A model generated the notes under the pieces. That model was not told the origin of the DNA and did no database searches. It saw only the letters and a program-made list of their open reading frames with translations. A stretch of 64,000 bases of DNA from Fibrobacter succinogenes (GTDB lineage: Bacteria; Fibrobacterota; Fibrobacteria; Fibrobacterales; Fibrobacteraceae): positions 1 through 64,000 of the forward strand of contig CADAWC010000005.1 in assembly GCA_902791475.1 (NCBI GenBank), in the 5' to 3' direction. The stretch's first letter is position 1. Each line of letters starts with the position of its first letter. Shown here one piece after another: positions 1 to 8,877 of this stretch. Both the position numbers and the translations under genes were made by a program.

Positions 1-20
1 TAAAGTTGCGCCTAAAAGGA

Positions 21-47
21 ATGAGTCCGGTACAATACCGGACTCAT
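21..47. terminator. Perfect hairpin, probable terminator of the gene before the window
   Basis: Bases 21-32 and 36-47 form a perfect 12-bp stem with a 3-base loop (CAA). No clean U-run follows immediately, although AT-rich sequence does. It lies downstream of the minus-strand CorC operon and could end transcription from either side. Confidence 0.5.
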
Positions 48-124
48 AACTCAATTTTATCCTAACTTTAAACCGTCCAACTTTCTGGGGTCAGTTCAAG
101 GTCGCGAGTTTTTTATTTTTAAAA

Positions 125-207
125 GGAGATGCCCTCCCCATACGCGGATCATGCTCACATAAGTGCTAAAGCACTAAGTGATCAAAGAGCTCAAGGCGGG
201 CATGACA
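125..207. repeat. Dispersed repeat bounded by GGAGATGCCC and GGGCATGACA
   Basis: The left end GGAGATGCCC and right end GGGCATGACA recur at 7198-7246 (left end degenerate) and 8878-8906, so the ends pair as a short stem. The interior differs between copies; here it carries a second hairpin, AGTGCT at 162-167 with AGCACT at 170-175. Words from that inner hairpin reappear inverted near 8981-9070. It lies just past the 3' end of the CorC gene. Confidence 0.5.
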
Positions 208-213
208 TATGAC

Positions 214-1539
214 TTACACCTTATGGAGTGTCTGCGTCTTGGGGCCTTTCACGCCGGCAGGGAGGATCATCATGACCTTTTCCATGCGGGTGCCGTCCAT
301 GCGCAAAACGCGGAACGTGTAACCCTGAATTTTGACTTCGGCGCCTGGCGATGGGATGATTCCAAGCGTTGCCTGGATGAGGCCGGAGAGCGTTTCCACG
401 TGGGAATTCTCAGGCGGCTTGAGTTCCACATCGAGTTCGTATTCCAAATCCGAGAGCGTCATCAGCGGGTCGAGAATGTAGCGTCCGTCCTTCAACTTCT
501 GCACGTCCTCGTCTTCGTCCATGTCGTCTTCGTCGCGGATTTCACCGACGATTTCTTCGAGAATGTCTTCGAGCGTCACAAGACCAGCCGTGCCGCCGTA
601 TTCGTCCACGACAATCGCGAGCTGGTTACCCGTCTTGCGGAGTTCCGTCAACAGGTCATCAATCTTCTTGTGGTACGGCACGTAGACCGGCGGCATCACG
701 AGCTTCATCAAGTCAAACGGTTCGTCGCGATGTTCCGTGTACCATTCCAAGAAGTCGCGGTTCGAAAGGATACCGACAATGTTGTCGACCGTTTCCTTGT
801 ACACTGGCAAACGGGAATGGCGTTCGTTGTTCAAGACCTTCACCAAGTCCTCAAGTGACGTGTCCACATCAATCGCGCACATGTCCACACGCGGCGTCAT
901 GATTTCGCGCACCGGCGTTTCCACAAAGTCGAAGATGTTAAGAATCATCTGGCGTTCTTCTTTCTCGAGGCCCTCGCCTTCAGAGAGCGAAGCATCCGAG
1001 AGGTCCGCCTGCACAGCGTCGCGGCGTTCTTCGGGCAAGAAGCTGAGCTTGGCATCGTAACCAAGAGCGTCCAAAAGCTTGAGGTAAATCGTATGGCAAA
1101 CGCGGCCCACCGGCACGAACGGCATGCGGATAAGCCTGTATAGCGGCACAAGCACCACAGACAAAGTATCCGGCTTCAAGTTGCCAATCAGGTTCGGGCA
1201 GAAGATGGTCACTATATAAATCACGGCACAGGCGCAAAGCATGTACGCCATGATCCCGAGCAGCCAGAAGTCGTGCGTCCACTGCCACGGCGCATTCGAG
1301 AACAGATAAAATCCGAACACGCCAATGCCCACGTCCGAAAAGATTCGGCCGATGGAGACTGTTTCGTTGTAGCCTCGGTTTTCGACAATCTTTGCAATCT
1401 TCGCTTCGCGGTCCGTGCGGTCGTGGTCTTCACGCTTGGCATAGATGGCGGCAAAGACTGCCTTGATTAAAGTAAACGATGCCGAAACTAAAAGAAAGAA
1501 AACGAGAAGAACAATCGCAATGGTGTTCGTATCACCCAT
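214..1539 (-). CDS. HlyC/CorC-family transporter-like membrane protein with CBS pair
   Basis: The 441-residue protein has hydrophobic segments in its first ~150 residues, then a linker, a CBS-domain pair (from about REIMTPRVDM, with second-CBS signatures VVDEYGGTAG and LEDILEEIVGEI) and a C-terminal CorC_HlyC domain. Family members are linked to Mg/Co efflux or tolerance, and in some phyla to gliding (GldE). Its start overlaps the ybeY stop by 8 bases, and ybeY-corC adjacency is common (ybeY-ybeX in E. coli). The N-terminal membrane part is shorter than a full CNNM domain, so substrate and direction are uncertain. Confidence 0.85.
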   Translation of the reverse strand: MGDTNTIAIVLLVFFLLVSASFTLIKAVFAAIYAKREDHDRTDREAKIAKIVENRGYNETVSIGRIFSDVGIGVFGFYLFSNAPWQWTHDFWLLGIMAYMLCACAVIYIVTIFCPNLIGNLKPDTLSVVLVPLYRLIRMPFVPVGRVCHTIYLKLLDALGYDAKLSFLPEERRDAVQADLSDASLSEGEGLEKEERQMILNIFDFVETPVREIMTPRVDMCAIDVDTSLEDLVKVLNNERHSRLPVYKETVDNIVGILSNRDFLEWYTEHRDEPFDLMKLVMPPVYVPYHKKIDDLLTELRKTGNQLAIVVDEYGGTAGLVTLEDILEEIVGEIRDEDDMDEDEDVQKLKDGRYILDPLMTLSDLEYELDVELKPPENSHVETLSGLIQATLGIIPSPGAEVKIQGYTFRVLRMDGTRMEKVMMILPAGVKGPKTQTLHKV

Positions 1540-2017
1540 TTTCCATGCTCTCCTTGTCCTTGTACGGATCCAGTCCCAAGAACTCGCATTCGCGGGCGCG
1601 CATCACCTTGCGGTCGGCAGCCTTGATATGGTCGTACCCCGACAGGTGGAGTAGTCCGTGAACAATCACGCGCTTCATCTCGGCAAAAAAGCTATTGCCG
1701 TACTGCGGGGCCTGGCGCTTGACCTGATCCCTTGCGATGTAGATTTCGCCGAGCATCTCTTCTTCGCCCGGGATTTCTTCGTGCCATTCGAACGAAAGCA
1801 CGTCCGTCACCTTGTCGAGCCCGCGGTAGTTCTTGTTCATCTCGCGAACGAACTCGTCGGTGCAGAGCACGATGTTGACGTTGTTCTCCGTGCCTTCTTC
1901 GGCAAGGAGCTTGCGGGCCATAGCTTCGAACTTATCCTTCCACGGGAAGGACTCGATATTCCCCTCGCACAGGAAATCGATAGTGTAGTCTTTCTTTTTA
2001 CTAGCAGGGTCTGGCAT
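1532..2017 (-). CDS. ybeY: Endoribonuclease YbeY, rRNA maturation factor
   Basis: This 161-residue protein carries the family's zinc-binding triad: H120, H124 and H130 in HGLLHLSGYDH. YbeY is a metal-dependent RNase needed for 16S rRNA 3'-end maturation and ribosome quality control. TDVLSF at 71-76 is another family signature. The ATG overlaps the stop of the upstream small gene (TAATG), so the two are translationally coupled, and its own end overlaps the CorC-like gene. Length is normal for the family. Confidence 0.95.
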   Translation of the reverse strand: MPDPASKKKDYTIDFLCEGNIESFPWKDKFEAMARKLLAEEGTENNVNIVLCTDEFVREMNKNYRGLDKVTDVLSFEWHEEIPGEEEMLGEIYIARDQVKRQAPQYGNSFFAEMKRVIVHGLLHLSGYDHIKAADRKVMRARECEFLGLDPYKDKESMENG

Positions 2018-2307
2018 TAAATGTTATACCACTTTTTTAAGACGTTGATAATGGCTTCGGCTTGCGCCTTGCCTGTAATCTTGAACTTGCCTTGGGGCTT
2101 GAACGTGCCTTGCATCTTGCGGTAACGGCGCAGAGAGACCTTCGGTTCGCTGAACTCGCCCGTTTTCGGGTCACGGTCCTGGTAGAAGAACATCACGGTC
2201 GGCCAGGCGCCCTTCGAAAGGACTTCCTTGCTCAATTCCTTGATGACGACTTCGCCGGTTTCTTCGTCAGTGTATTCGACGGTCAAATCTTCGACTTCTG
2301 CACTCAT
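2017..2307 (-). CDS. Small conserved protein of unknown function
   Basis: I chose the ATG at 2307 because a GGAGGT ribosome site lies 4-5 bases before it, giving 96 residues; the open frame runs further upstream but without such a site. The N-terminal part is acidic (EYTDEETGEVV). The second half is basic with the pattern SLRRYRKMQGTF and a C-terminal helix ending in W-Y. I recognise this as a widespread uncharacterised family type, not a known enzyme. It is the first gene of the ybeY-corC operon, so a link to ribosome or envelope upkeep is possible but unproven. Confidence 0.8.
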   Translation of the reverse strand: MSAEVEDLTVEYTDEETGEVVIKELSKEVLSKGAWPTVMFFYQDRDPKTGEFSEPKVSLRRYRKMQGTFKPQGKFKITGKAQAEAIINVLKKWYNI

Positions 2308-2339
2308 TTTTACCTCCAATGAAACACAAGTACTATACA

Positions 2340-2345
2340 ATTATA
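2340..2345 (-). promoter_or_regulatory. -10 box TATAAT for the small gene-ybeY-corC operon
   Basis: On the minus strand TATAAT reads at 2345-2340, about 33 bases before the ATG at 2307. No good -35 box lies 16-18 bases upstream, because that position falls in the AGG-rich repeat. It is the only strong -10 match between this operon and znuC. Confidence 0.45.
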
Positions 2346-2357
2346 ACATTATTCTTT

Positions 2358-2560
2358 AAGGTATTAGGGGTTAGGGGTTAGGCTTTAGGACTATAATTGT
2401 GTCAAGACAAAAGACGGGAGACGAGAGGCTAGAGATTTTTTAGGTTATTGGTCGCTAGTCAATAGTTATTAGAATATTTTTTGCAGCAACACCGCACTAT
2501 ACCAATGCACGAAGTGCATGATATTTCTCCTAACACCTAAAACCTATAACCTACTACCTA
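2358..2560. repeat. Modular inverted intergenic element (TTAGG type)
   Basis: The left arm at 2358-2391 is a run of GTATTAGG/GGTTAGG words; the right arm at 2527-2560 is the inverse (CCTAAAACC, CCTATAACC). A third module of TAGT words (TAGTCAATAGTTATTAG) lies at about 2456-2472, and a small hairpin ATGCAC-GAA-GTGCAT at 2505-2519. The right arm begins at the znuC stop codon. Similar elements lie near 5.0, 5.9, 41.8, 47.6, 50.1, 57.3 and 63.7 kb. Confidence 0.6.
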
Positions 2561-3330
2561 TCCACCACTTCGTGGTGGTGATGCTCGCAGCAGCCACCAT
2601 GGGTATGGTCATGGCTCCCGAGAACGCGGTGCGGCACCCCGTGGGCAATCAAGTCGACTTCACAACCGTAAGTGCTATGGAGCATTTCTTCGGTCAGGTT
2701 CGCGCCCTCGTGGTAATGCACGGAATGGTTCACGCAAACAACGCTTTTTACCTTATGCGATAGCGCCATCAAGTCATGCGTTACAATCACAATCGTCATC
2801 GTCTCGCTGAATTCCGCGAGCATGCTATAAAGCGCTTCTATCCCCGCAACGTCAATGTTATTGGACGGTTCATCCAAAAAGAGGATCTTCGGATTGCAAA
2901 CAAGAGAACGGGCAATCAAGACGCGCTGGCGTTCACCGCCACTCAGTTCACCCAGACGGCGGTCCAAGAAGCCTGCGATATGCACGCGTTCGAGTGCTGC
3001 GTTCACTTCATCCGACTTGGGAGAAAGCCCAGTCTTGCCAGTCGCAACGCACTCGCCCACCGTAATCGGGAAATCGATATTCTTGTTCGTGTTCTGCGGC
3101 ACATAGCCAATAGCCACCTTCTTCGTCGGGACCTTTTCGCCAAACACGCGCACAGTCCCAGACGTAGGCTTCAAAAGCCCAACCATCAACCTCATCAGCG
3201 TGGACTTGCCACCGCCATTCGGCCCGATAATGGCAACAAAGTCATTTTCGTCAATGGACAAGTTCACGTCCGTGAGCACGGGCGACTTACCATAGCCAAA
3301 CGAGAGATCTTTGATGTCAATGGCGGACAT
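2554..3330 (-). CDS. znuC: ABC transporter ATPase, zinc uptake (ZnuC-like)
   Basis: A 258-residue ABC ATPase with Walker A (GPNGGGKST), the LSGGERQRV signature and Walker B (ILFLDEP) in order. The C-terminus is rich in histidine and cysteine (HDHTHGGCCEHHHH), which fits a metal importer and may sense or buffer zinc. Its ATG overlaps the znuA stop (TAATG). The pair suggests zinc (or manganese) uptake with energy from this subunit, but no permease gene follows; the next gene downstream is unrelated. The family is certain; the metal is inferred from the partner and the His tail. Confidence 0.85.
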   Translation of the reverse strand: MSAIDIKDLSFGYGKSPVLTDVNLSIDENDFVAIIGPNGGGKSTLMRLMVGLLKPTSGTVRVFGEKVPTKKVAIGYVPQNTNKNIDFPITVGECVATGKTGLSPKSDEVNAALERVHIAGFLDRRLGELSGGERQRVLIARSLVCNPKILFLDEPSNNIDVAGIEALYSMLAEFSETMTIVIVTHDLMALSHKVKSVVCVNHSVHYHEGANLTEEMLHSTYGCEVDLIAHGVPHRVLGSHDHTHGGCCEHHHHEVVDR

Positions 3331-4205
3331 TACTTTTTGCTAGCCTCTTTGAGAGCATCGATAAACTTACGTGTATTGCCAATGAAATCAGCATCCAGCG
3401 GATCCGTTTCGACCACAACAGCCTTCAAGTCTTTTGCAATCGTAGCCGCAGCGCGCTTGCTAAACTGAGGTTGCACAAATACAGTCTTAACACCGTTCTT
3501 GCGCCCCACCTTAATGAGTTCAGCCAAATCTCTCGGCTTCGGTTCCTTGCCGTTCACTTCGATAGCATACTGTTTGAGCTTAAAGTCCTTAGCGAGATAG
3601 CCATATGACGGATGGAACACAATAAACGAACGATGTTCAACAGGCATATTGATCACCGCTTCATTCAGCTGGCGTTCAAGCTTAATCATGGCATCACGAG
3701 TGCTCTGTATGCGGGAATTGTAGTACGCTACATGCTCCGGATCGACACTCTTAAGCGCTTCATAAATATTAAAAGCCAAATATTTCACACGAGTCGGAGA
3801 GGTCCAAATATGCGGATCCAAGTCTTCATCATGATGATGACCATGTGCTTCATGTTCATCTTCCATTTTCATCCATTCGATGTTTTTGGAAATGTCCATG
3901 ACCTTGACTTTCTTGTTTGCGCCCAAGAAACGGGGCATCCAAGCCTTGTCCAAGCCCGAGCCATCCGTAAAGTAAATTTCAGCGAGAGAAAAAGCCTTGA
4001 TAATTGCCGGCTTCGGTTCGTAATTGTGCGGATCGGCACCCGGCGGCAAAAGCGTCACCACGTTCACGCGGGCACCACCCACCATCTTCACGATTGTTGC
4101 ATAAGGCTGCAAAGATACAGCAACAACGATTTCTTTTTCACTAGCAAACAAAACAGTTGCCGCGAAAACAACAATCAAGATTAAAAGACGTGCTATATGA
4201 CGCAT
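3330..4205 (-). CDS. znuA: Zinc ABC transporter substrate-binding protein (ZnuA-like)
   Basis: The 291-residue protein has a signal peptide (residues 1-21, MRHIARLL... ending near LFAS) and is a cluster A-I metal-binding protein. Visible ligand signatures are the DPHNYEP stretch, a His-rich loop (EAHGHHHDED) before DPHIW, and FHPSYGYLA. The loop is typical of zinc rather than manganese binders. It would capture metal in the periplasm and deliver it to a membrane permease. Start overlaps the HAD gene stop; end overlaps znuC. Confidence 0.9.
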   Translation of the reverse strand: MRHIARLLILIVVFAATVLFASEKEIVVAVSLQPYATIVKMVGGARVNVVTLLPPGADPHNYEPKPAIIKAFSLAEIYFTDGSGLDKAWMPRFLGANKKVKVMDISKNIEWMKMEDEHEAHGHHHDEDLDPHIWTSPTRVKYLAFNIYEALKSVDPEHVAYYNSRIQSTRDAMIKLERQLNEAVINMPVEHRSFIVFHPSYGYLAKDFKLKQYAIEVNGKEPKPRDLAELIKVGRKNGVKTVFVQPQFSKRAAATIAKDLKAVVVETDPLDADFIGNTRKFIDALKEASKK

Positions 4206-4996
4206 TATTTTTTCCCTTCCAAAAAGGCGTTAAAATCAATTTCACTAACGTTATTGACAATGTATTCGGGCTTCACGTCGAGCTTTTCGACATCCGCCAT
4301 TTTTGATTCGCCGCACAGGGGCAACACAAAACGGCAACCGGAACGCTTCGCCAGTTCAAAATCCGTATAGAGACGGTCACCCACAAAGAGGATTTCTTCC
4401 GGGCGGTAAAGTTTCAAAAGTCCCGAAAGCATTGCCGGGTTCGGCTTGCCAAAGCTCATCTCAGGTTCAACGCCGTAAGCGGTCTTGAGAAGAGCCATGA
4501 AGCTACCGATATCTGGCACCGGACCGCGTTCGTCGGGACAGACAAAATCCGTATGCGTGACCCAGAACGGGATGCCACGTTGCACACGGAAAGAGAGCTC
4601 GCAAAGTTCGCGGTAGTCAAAGCTATTGTGGTAAGCGACAAGCACCAGCTCGGTTTCTTCGACCGACGGGCGCAAATTGAGGCTCGGATCCTGCGCCGCA
4701 AACCATTCGTACACTTCCGGATTCGCAAAGAAAAAGACATTCTTGATATTGCGTTCGTGAATCGCATCGAGCGAGAGGTACAGAGCCGAGATGATGGAAT
4801 CATCGGCAAGCGGAAGCCCCATGACCTTGAGGCGGTTCTCGTAAAAGACCGGAGACTTGCTCGTATTGTTGCTCAAATAATAGACCGGCACGCGCTTAGA
4901 GACGCGATTGACCGTTTCGACCGCACCAGGATATGGGCGGCCACTCAAATAGAGTGTTCCGTCTAAATCGAAAACAACAGCTTTTACTTTTTTCAC
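4205..4996 (-). CDS. HAD-family phosphatase, NagD-like
   Basis: The 263-residue protein starts with the HAD nucleophile motif FDLDGTLY (D10, D12), has the motif II SNNTS, and ends with the acidic motif FVGDRLYTDFELA. The layout matches subclass IIA (NagD/4-nitrophenylphosphatase) enzymes, which dephosphorylate small metabolites; the substrate cannot be told. It heads the znuA-znuC operon. The start is GTG at 4996, and a TATATT -10 box lies 7 bases before it, so the mRNA may be leaderless. Confidence 0.85.
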   Translation of the reverse strand: MKKVKAVVFDLDGTLYLSGRPYPGAVETVNRVSKRVPVYYLSNNTSKSPVFYENRLKVMGLPLADDSIISALYLSLDAIHERNIKNVFFFANPEVYEWFAAQDPSLNLRPSVEETELVLVAYHNSFDYRELCELSFRVQRGIPFWVTHTDFVCPDERGPVPDIGSFMALLKTAYGVEPEMSFGKPNPAMLSGLLKLYRPEEILFVGDRLYTDFELAKRSGCRFVLPLCGESKMADVEKLDVKPEYIVNNVSEIDFNAFLEGKK

Positions 4997-5003
4997 GAGA
5001 TGT

Positions 5004-5009
5004 AATATA
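5004..5009 (-). promoter_or_regulatory. -10 box 7 bases before the HAD gene start
   Basis: TATATT on the minus strand at 5009-5004 is followed by exactly 7 bases and then GTG. The -35 position lies in the TAGTTA repeat and is not a good match. Transcription would begin at or next to the start codon. Confidence 0.5.
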
Positions 5010-5012
5010 GAA

Positions 5013-5105
5013 AATTAGTTACTAGTTACTAGTTATTAGTTACTAGTCTATACAGTCTTAGAGAGTGCATAACTAACAACCAATGACTATTGACCAACAA
5101 CTCAC
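5013..5105. repeat. Modular inverted intergenic element (TAGTTA type)
   Basis: The left arm at 5013-5047 repeats TTAGTTACTAG words. The right arm at about 5070-5105 has AACTAACAACCAATGAC words, roughly the inverse. This copy lies between divergent genes (HAD and rsmE) and so overlaps both promoter regions. Its wording matches the elements at 41.8 and 50.1 kb. Confidence 0.55.
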
Positions 5106-5130
5106 TCTTATGTTTGCTATTTTTACTGTT

Positions 5131-5871
5131 ATGAAAACTCCCGATAGCCGTTTCTATTGCCCGCTCATTAGCGTTGGCACCATTATCTTGGACGAAAATG
5201 AAAGCAGCCATGCCGTACGCGTTTGCCGCGCCGCAAATGGCGATACGCTACAGCTCTGCGACGGCCTCGGGCATTACGCCGATGCAACAATTACCAAGGC
5301 AGACGCCAAGACCTGCGAAGTCCGCGTAGATACAGTCGAAGACGCCCCACTCAAGCGCCCGCGCCTGAATCTCGGCATTGCCTGCCTCAAGGATGACGCA
5401 CTCGAAGAAGTCGTTTTCCATGCGGCACAAACTGAAACGGATTGCATCATCTTTCTGCGTACGGACTACTCGCAAGAGCCCAAGAACTCCGACTTGAAAA
5501 AGACCGTGCGCCGCGCCGAGCTCAAATCGCTCGTGAGTCTCAAGCAATCCAAGAAGCCCTGGATAACGCGCATCGAAGGCCCGATTGAATTTGACAAGTG
5601 GCTCAAAGATTATCAAGGTGACTTGATCCTCTGCGATATCGATGGAGAACGCCAGTTGGATTTGGAAGGAAACGCCGACGGGAACTGTTCCGCCGGAGAA
5701 CGCGCGGCCACTCCCGTTACTTTGCTTGTAGGCCCAGAAGGCGGATTTTCGCCACGCGAGATTGAAGCAATAAAGACCTTCCGCAATGGGAAGGTCCATC
5801 TGTTGAACTTAGGTAATACACGCTTGCGTGCGCGCACTGCCGCCATTATCGCGTTAGGGAAAGTGCTGTAG
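5131..5871 (+). CDS. rsmE: 16S rRNA m3U1498 methyltransferase RsmE
   Basis: From the ATG at 5131 the protein has 246 residues, normal for RsmE, a SPOUT-fold enzyme that methylates U1498 of 16S rRNA. The C-terminal SAM-binding knot shows the hallmarks LLVGPEGGFSPREIE and LNLGNTRLRARTAAI. An in-frame ATG at 5110 is possible, but 5131 puts SRFYCP at the N-terminus as in the family. No ribosome-binding site is visible; TATTTT ends 7 bases before the ATG. It is a lone plus-strand gene between minus-strand operons. Confidence 0.95.
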   Translation: MKTPDSRFYCPLISVGTIILDENESSHAVRVCRAANGDTLQLCDGLGHYADATITKADAKTCEVRVDTVEDAPLKRPRLNLGIACLKDDALEEVVFHAAQTETDCIIFLRTDYSQEPKNSDLKKTVRRAELKSLVSLKQSKKPWITRIEGPIEFDKWLKDYQGDLILCDIDGERQLDLEGNADGNCSAGERAATPVTLLVGPEGGFSPREIEAIKTFRNGKVHLLNLGNTRLRARTAAIIALGKVL

Positions 5872-5872
5872 C

Positions 5873-5959
5873 AGGTATTAGGTTTTAGGCATTAGGTAAA
5901 TTATCGCGGCTACGCCGCCCCATTACAAACGGGCTTAAGCCCGTGTTTTTTCCTAAAAC
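5873..5959. repeat. Modular inverted element with GCGGC core, between convergent rsmE and purT
   Basis: Left arm 5875-5896 (GTATTAGGTTTTAGGCATTAGG), right arm from 5952 (CCTAAAACCT). In the middle, 5900-5925 holds a GCGGC-NNN-GCCGC hairpin which, read on the minus strand, nearly matches the cores at 47574-47594 and 57306-57327 (GGCGGC..AGCCGCGATTAT pattern). Confidence 0.6.
5929..5951 (+). terminator. Rho-independent terminator of rsmE
   Basis: The palindrome ACGGGCTTAAGCCCGT (5929-5944) is followed by G and six T residues, a classic intrinsic terminator on the plus strand. It sits inside the intergenic element and just before the end of purT, so it would stop rsmE transcripts from running into purT. 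Confidence 0.8.
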
Positions 5960-7144
5960 CTACAAACTAATTTTCACTTTTTCGCGCATAGCCATGACAG
6001 TTGCCTTGGCTTCTTCGACTGTGTCGCGGCGAGCAAGGAGAACGCCCATACGGCGGTGGCCCTTGAGTTCCGGCTTTCCGAACAAGCGAAGGCCCGTATC
6101 CGGTTCTGCAAGAACTTCTTCGAGGCCGCTGAACTTCACATGGTCAGAATTGCCATCGACAACGATTGCCTTCGAGGCGCTCGGGCCGTGGAATGCAATG
6201 TTCGGAATCGGGAGACCGAGAATAGCGCGTGCGTGCAATGCAAATTCGGAGAGGTCCTGCGAAATGAGCGTCACCATGCCCGTGTCGTGCGGACGCGGAG
6301 AGACTTCGCTGAACAAGACCTCGTCCTTGCAAACGAAAAGTTCCACGCCAAAGATGCCACGACCGCCAAGAGCGTCCGTGACCTTCTTTGCAATCACCTT
6401 TGCCTGTTCCAAGAGTTCCGGCTTCATCGGCTGCGGCTGCCAAGATTCCTGATAGTCGCCGCCCACCTGATGATGGCCAATCGGTTCGAGGAAGCTCGTG
6501 CCACCCACATGGCGGACCGTGAGCAAAGTAATTTCGTAATCGAACGGCACAAAGCCTTCGACAATCACGCGGCTGGCAGCACCAGTGCGACCACCCGTCT
6601 GGGAAATGTTCCAGGAATTTTCAATGTCAGCTTCGGTCTTGATGACGCTCTGACCGTGACCGGAAGAACTCATCACCGGCTTCACCACGCACGGGATGCC
6701 GATTTCCTTGACCGCAGCCTTGAAATCTTCAAAGTTATCCGCAAAGCGGTACGGGCTCGTCTTGAGTCCGAGCTCTTCGGCAGCCAGGCGGCGAATACCT
6801 TCGCGGTTCATCGTGAGCTTCGTGGCCTTGGCAGTCGGGATGACGTTGTAGCCTTCCTTTTCGAGTTCCACGAGCGTGTCCGTTGCAATCGCTTCGACTT
6901 CCGGCACGATGTAGTCCGGTTTTTCCTTTTCAATGACGGCACGGAGTTCCTTGCCATCGAGCATGTTGATCACGTAGCTGCGATGAGCCACCTGCATGCC
7001 CGGAGCGTTGGCGTAACGGTCCACTGCAATCACTTCGACGCCAAGACGCATCATCTCGATGATGACTTCCTTGCCCAATTCACCAGAACCGCAAAAGAGA
7101 ACCTTTGTTGCGGTAGAACTAAGAGGTGTACCGATTTCTGCCAT
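5960..7144 (-). CDS. purT: Formate-dependent phosphoribosylglycinamide formyltransferase PurT
   Basis: The 394-residue ATP-grasp enzyme adds formyl to GAR in purine synthesis using free formate and ATP, in place of folate-dependent PurN. It has the N-terminal [12 protein letters not shown] nucleotide-binding loop, YVINMLDG, an ATP-grasp core ([14 protein letters not shown]) and the metal-binding [14 protein letters not shown] segment. The start has a good AAGGAG site 6 bases upstream. It appears to be a single-gene unit, with TATATT on the minus strand at about 7172-7167 as a possible -10 box. Confidence 0.96.
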   Translation of the reverse strand: MAEIGTPLSSTATKVLFCGSGELGKEVIIEMMRLGVEVIAVDRYANAPGMQVAHRSYVINMLDGKELRAVIEKEKPDYIVPEVEAIATDTLVELEKEGYNVIPTAKATKLTMNREGIRRLAAEELGLKTSPYRFADNFEDFKAAVKEIGIPCVVKPVMSSSGHGQSVIKTEADIENSWNISQTGGRTGAASRVIVEGFVPFDYEITLLTVRHVGGTSFLEPIGHHQVGGDYQESWQPQPMKPELLEQAKVIAKKVTDALGGRGIFGVELFVCKDEVLFSEVSPRPHDTGMVTLISQDLSEFALHARAILGLPIPNIAFHGPSASKAIVVDGNSDHVKFSGLEEVLAEPDTGLRLFGKPELKGHRRMGVLLARRDTVEEAKATVMAMREKVKISL

Positions 7145-7197
7145 AAAAACTCCTTGTTGTGACTACAAATATAAAATTATTAGGCAACCATAAAAAG

Positions 7198-7246
7198 AAA
7201 TGCCCTCCCGGAACGGGGTCCGGGATGACAAGTGGCGGGCATGACA
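7198..7246. repeat. Dispersed repeat ending GGGCATGACA
   Basis: It begins AAATGCCC and ends GGGCATGACA, like the copies at 125-207 and 8878-8906. The interior has its own perfect stem, TCCCGGA (7206-7212) with TCCGGGA (7219-7225). It lies between purT and the outer-membrane gene and could act as a terminator for the latter. Confidence 0.5.
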
Positions 7247-7303
7247 ATGAAATTTCGCGACTAATCTATTCGACGTTTTTGATGCAACGGACAGAAAAAC
7301 GTA

Positions 7304-8845
7304 TTAGAATTTCAAATTCACAGGATTGAAGTTGAATTTCACACCCGAGCGGATCCAGGCATCGGAGCCATCTTCATGCCTATCATGTGCGAGATTGCGA
7401 TACACGCGGAATCCACCTCCTGCATAGAACTTAAACCAATCTCGTACAGACCTTTCGTATAGTACATCAACGAGGAACTGTTTTTCCACAACCCCCGAAA
7501 GAGTGTTTTCCGGTTTCAAGGCTTCGTCATAATCCGTATAAAGTTCCTTATCGCCTTGGCGGAGCCAAGCAAGCGTAAGCGTTGCAGAATGAACGTTCCA
7601 TTTCCAGTTCATGTCAAACCACAAATCTAGCGCATCGCCGCCTCTGCGGTAACCGATGGGATAATCGACAAAGTATGCATCGGCGTAATCGCTATCGCCC
7701 TGTTCACGATAATTGCTACGGTAATTGCGACGCCCTGTGTATTTCAGAAGCGGGAGCCTGCTATTGTTTGCCGCCGGATCCGTTTTTACGACATCCAAAC
7801 GCCAAGAAAATTTTCCGTAGTTGCGGGTTTCAAGCTCATGGTAGTAGCCCACAATGTAATTAATGATGGAGCGGTTCGTGCCCATCTTTTTATCTTCGCC
7901 AACCGGACTTGCAATATCTTCCATATTAATTTGGCTATAGAATTTTGCGCCATTAGAAGTCTTATAACCAAATTCTACAGACGTTGCCGCAGACGTATAA
8001 CCCGTGGCATAATTATCGTGCCAGTACATAAACGGGTTGAAAGAGCGGAATTCCAAAGACTTACCACCAATCACACTTTGTTCCACAAGGTAAATCCAGA
8101 ATTTATTCGTTTCCACACCAAGCCTGTGAAACACCATATTTTTCACATTTTCCGTATAAGTGCGTTCACGCTGGTTGCTCACCTGTTTCCCACGATCCGT
8201 ACATTTTTGGGCATAAGCTTCGCTACCTTCCGGTGGGCAGCCGGTTTCGTGATTTATCACATCATTAAAAAGCCAAGCGTTCAACGAACTCAGCAAAAAG
8301 TCATAACGGAAAATGCCAATATTCAATTTCCAGTGGATACCATCGTGGTACGGCAAACCTCCCAAGAAAATATCGTTCTTGGAAACCTTCAAATCTTCGG
8401 GATTAAAACGGCCGAATTGCACAAAGCCAACAGGGTTATCCCACTTGGCGTAGGCGTTTATCGGCACATTGATATCGAGTTCACTCGGTTTGTAGGTAAA
8501 GTTTGTTTTGAGTTCACTATTGTACCAAGCTTCTAAATCTTTGCGCAAAGGAGCTTCCATCAAAAAGTGGAAATCCTTGTAGCCTGCGCGGAAACTCAGC
8601 GTAAAGAAGGGATTGATGCGTTCCTCGTAATTGCGGGCTGTTTCTAGCGGAATTCGGAGCCCACGCCAATTGCTATTAGAACTGCCATAATGCTCTGCAG
8701 TATCGACAGCAAAGACGGGATCGGTAGGGCCACCGTTAAATCCGAAATTGAAATCCGTCCCAATCTGGAAATAGCCAACTTTTTCAGCGGACGCAAACGC
8801 AGCCACCGCCATCAAACAAGCAAACAATAATGCACGAGATAACAT
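7304..8845 (-). CDS. Predicted outer-membrane beta-barrel protein, unknown function
   Basis: The 513-residue protein has a clear signal peptide (MLSRALLFACLMAVAAFASA). The mature part alternates aromatic and polar residues in short strand-like stretches (e.g. TPAANN turns, WRLDVV) and ends in KF, fitting a terminal-Phe barrel signature. I do not recognise a named family; a large porin or capsule-assembly-like barrel is possible. Repeated W-N and Y-D pairs suggest carbohydrate contacts, but this is speculation. It stands alone, flanked by dispersed repeats on both sides. Confidence 0.75.
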   Translation of the reverse strand: MLSRALLFACLMAVAAFASAEKVGYFQIGTDFNFGFNGGPTDPVFAVDTAEHYGSSNSNWRGLRIPLETARNYEERINPFFTLSFRAGYKDFHFLMEAPLRKDLEAWYNSELKTNFTYKPSELDINVPINAYAKWDNPVGFVQFGRFNPEDLKVSKNDIFLGGLPYHDGIHWKLNIGIFRYDFLLSSLNAWLFNDVINHETGCPPEGSEAYAQKCTDRGKQVSNQRERTYTENVKNMVFHRLGVETNKFWIYLVEQSVIGGKSLEFRSFNPFMYWHDNYATGYTSAATSVEFGYKTSNGAKFYSQINMEDIASPVGEDKKMGTNRSIINYIVGYYHELETRNYGKFSWRLDVVKTDPAANNSRLPLLKYTGRRNYRSNYREQGDSDYADAYFVDYPIGYRRGGDALDLWFDMNWKWNVHSATLTLAWLRQGDKELYTDYDEALKPENTLSGVVEKQFLVDVLYERSVRDWFKFYAGGGFRVYRNLAHDRHEDGSDAWIRSGVKFNFNPVNLKF

Positions 8846-8877
8846 AACATAAATGTATTAAAAAGTCTTTTGAACAT

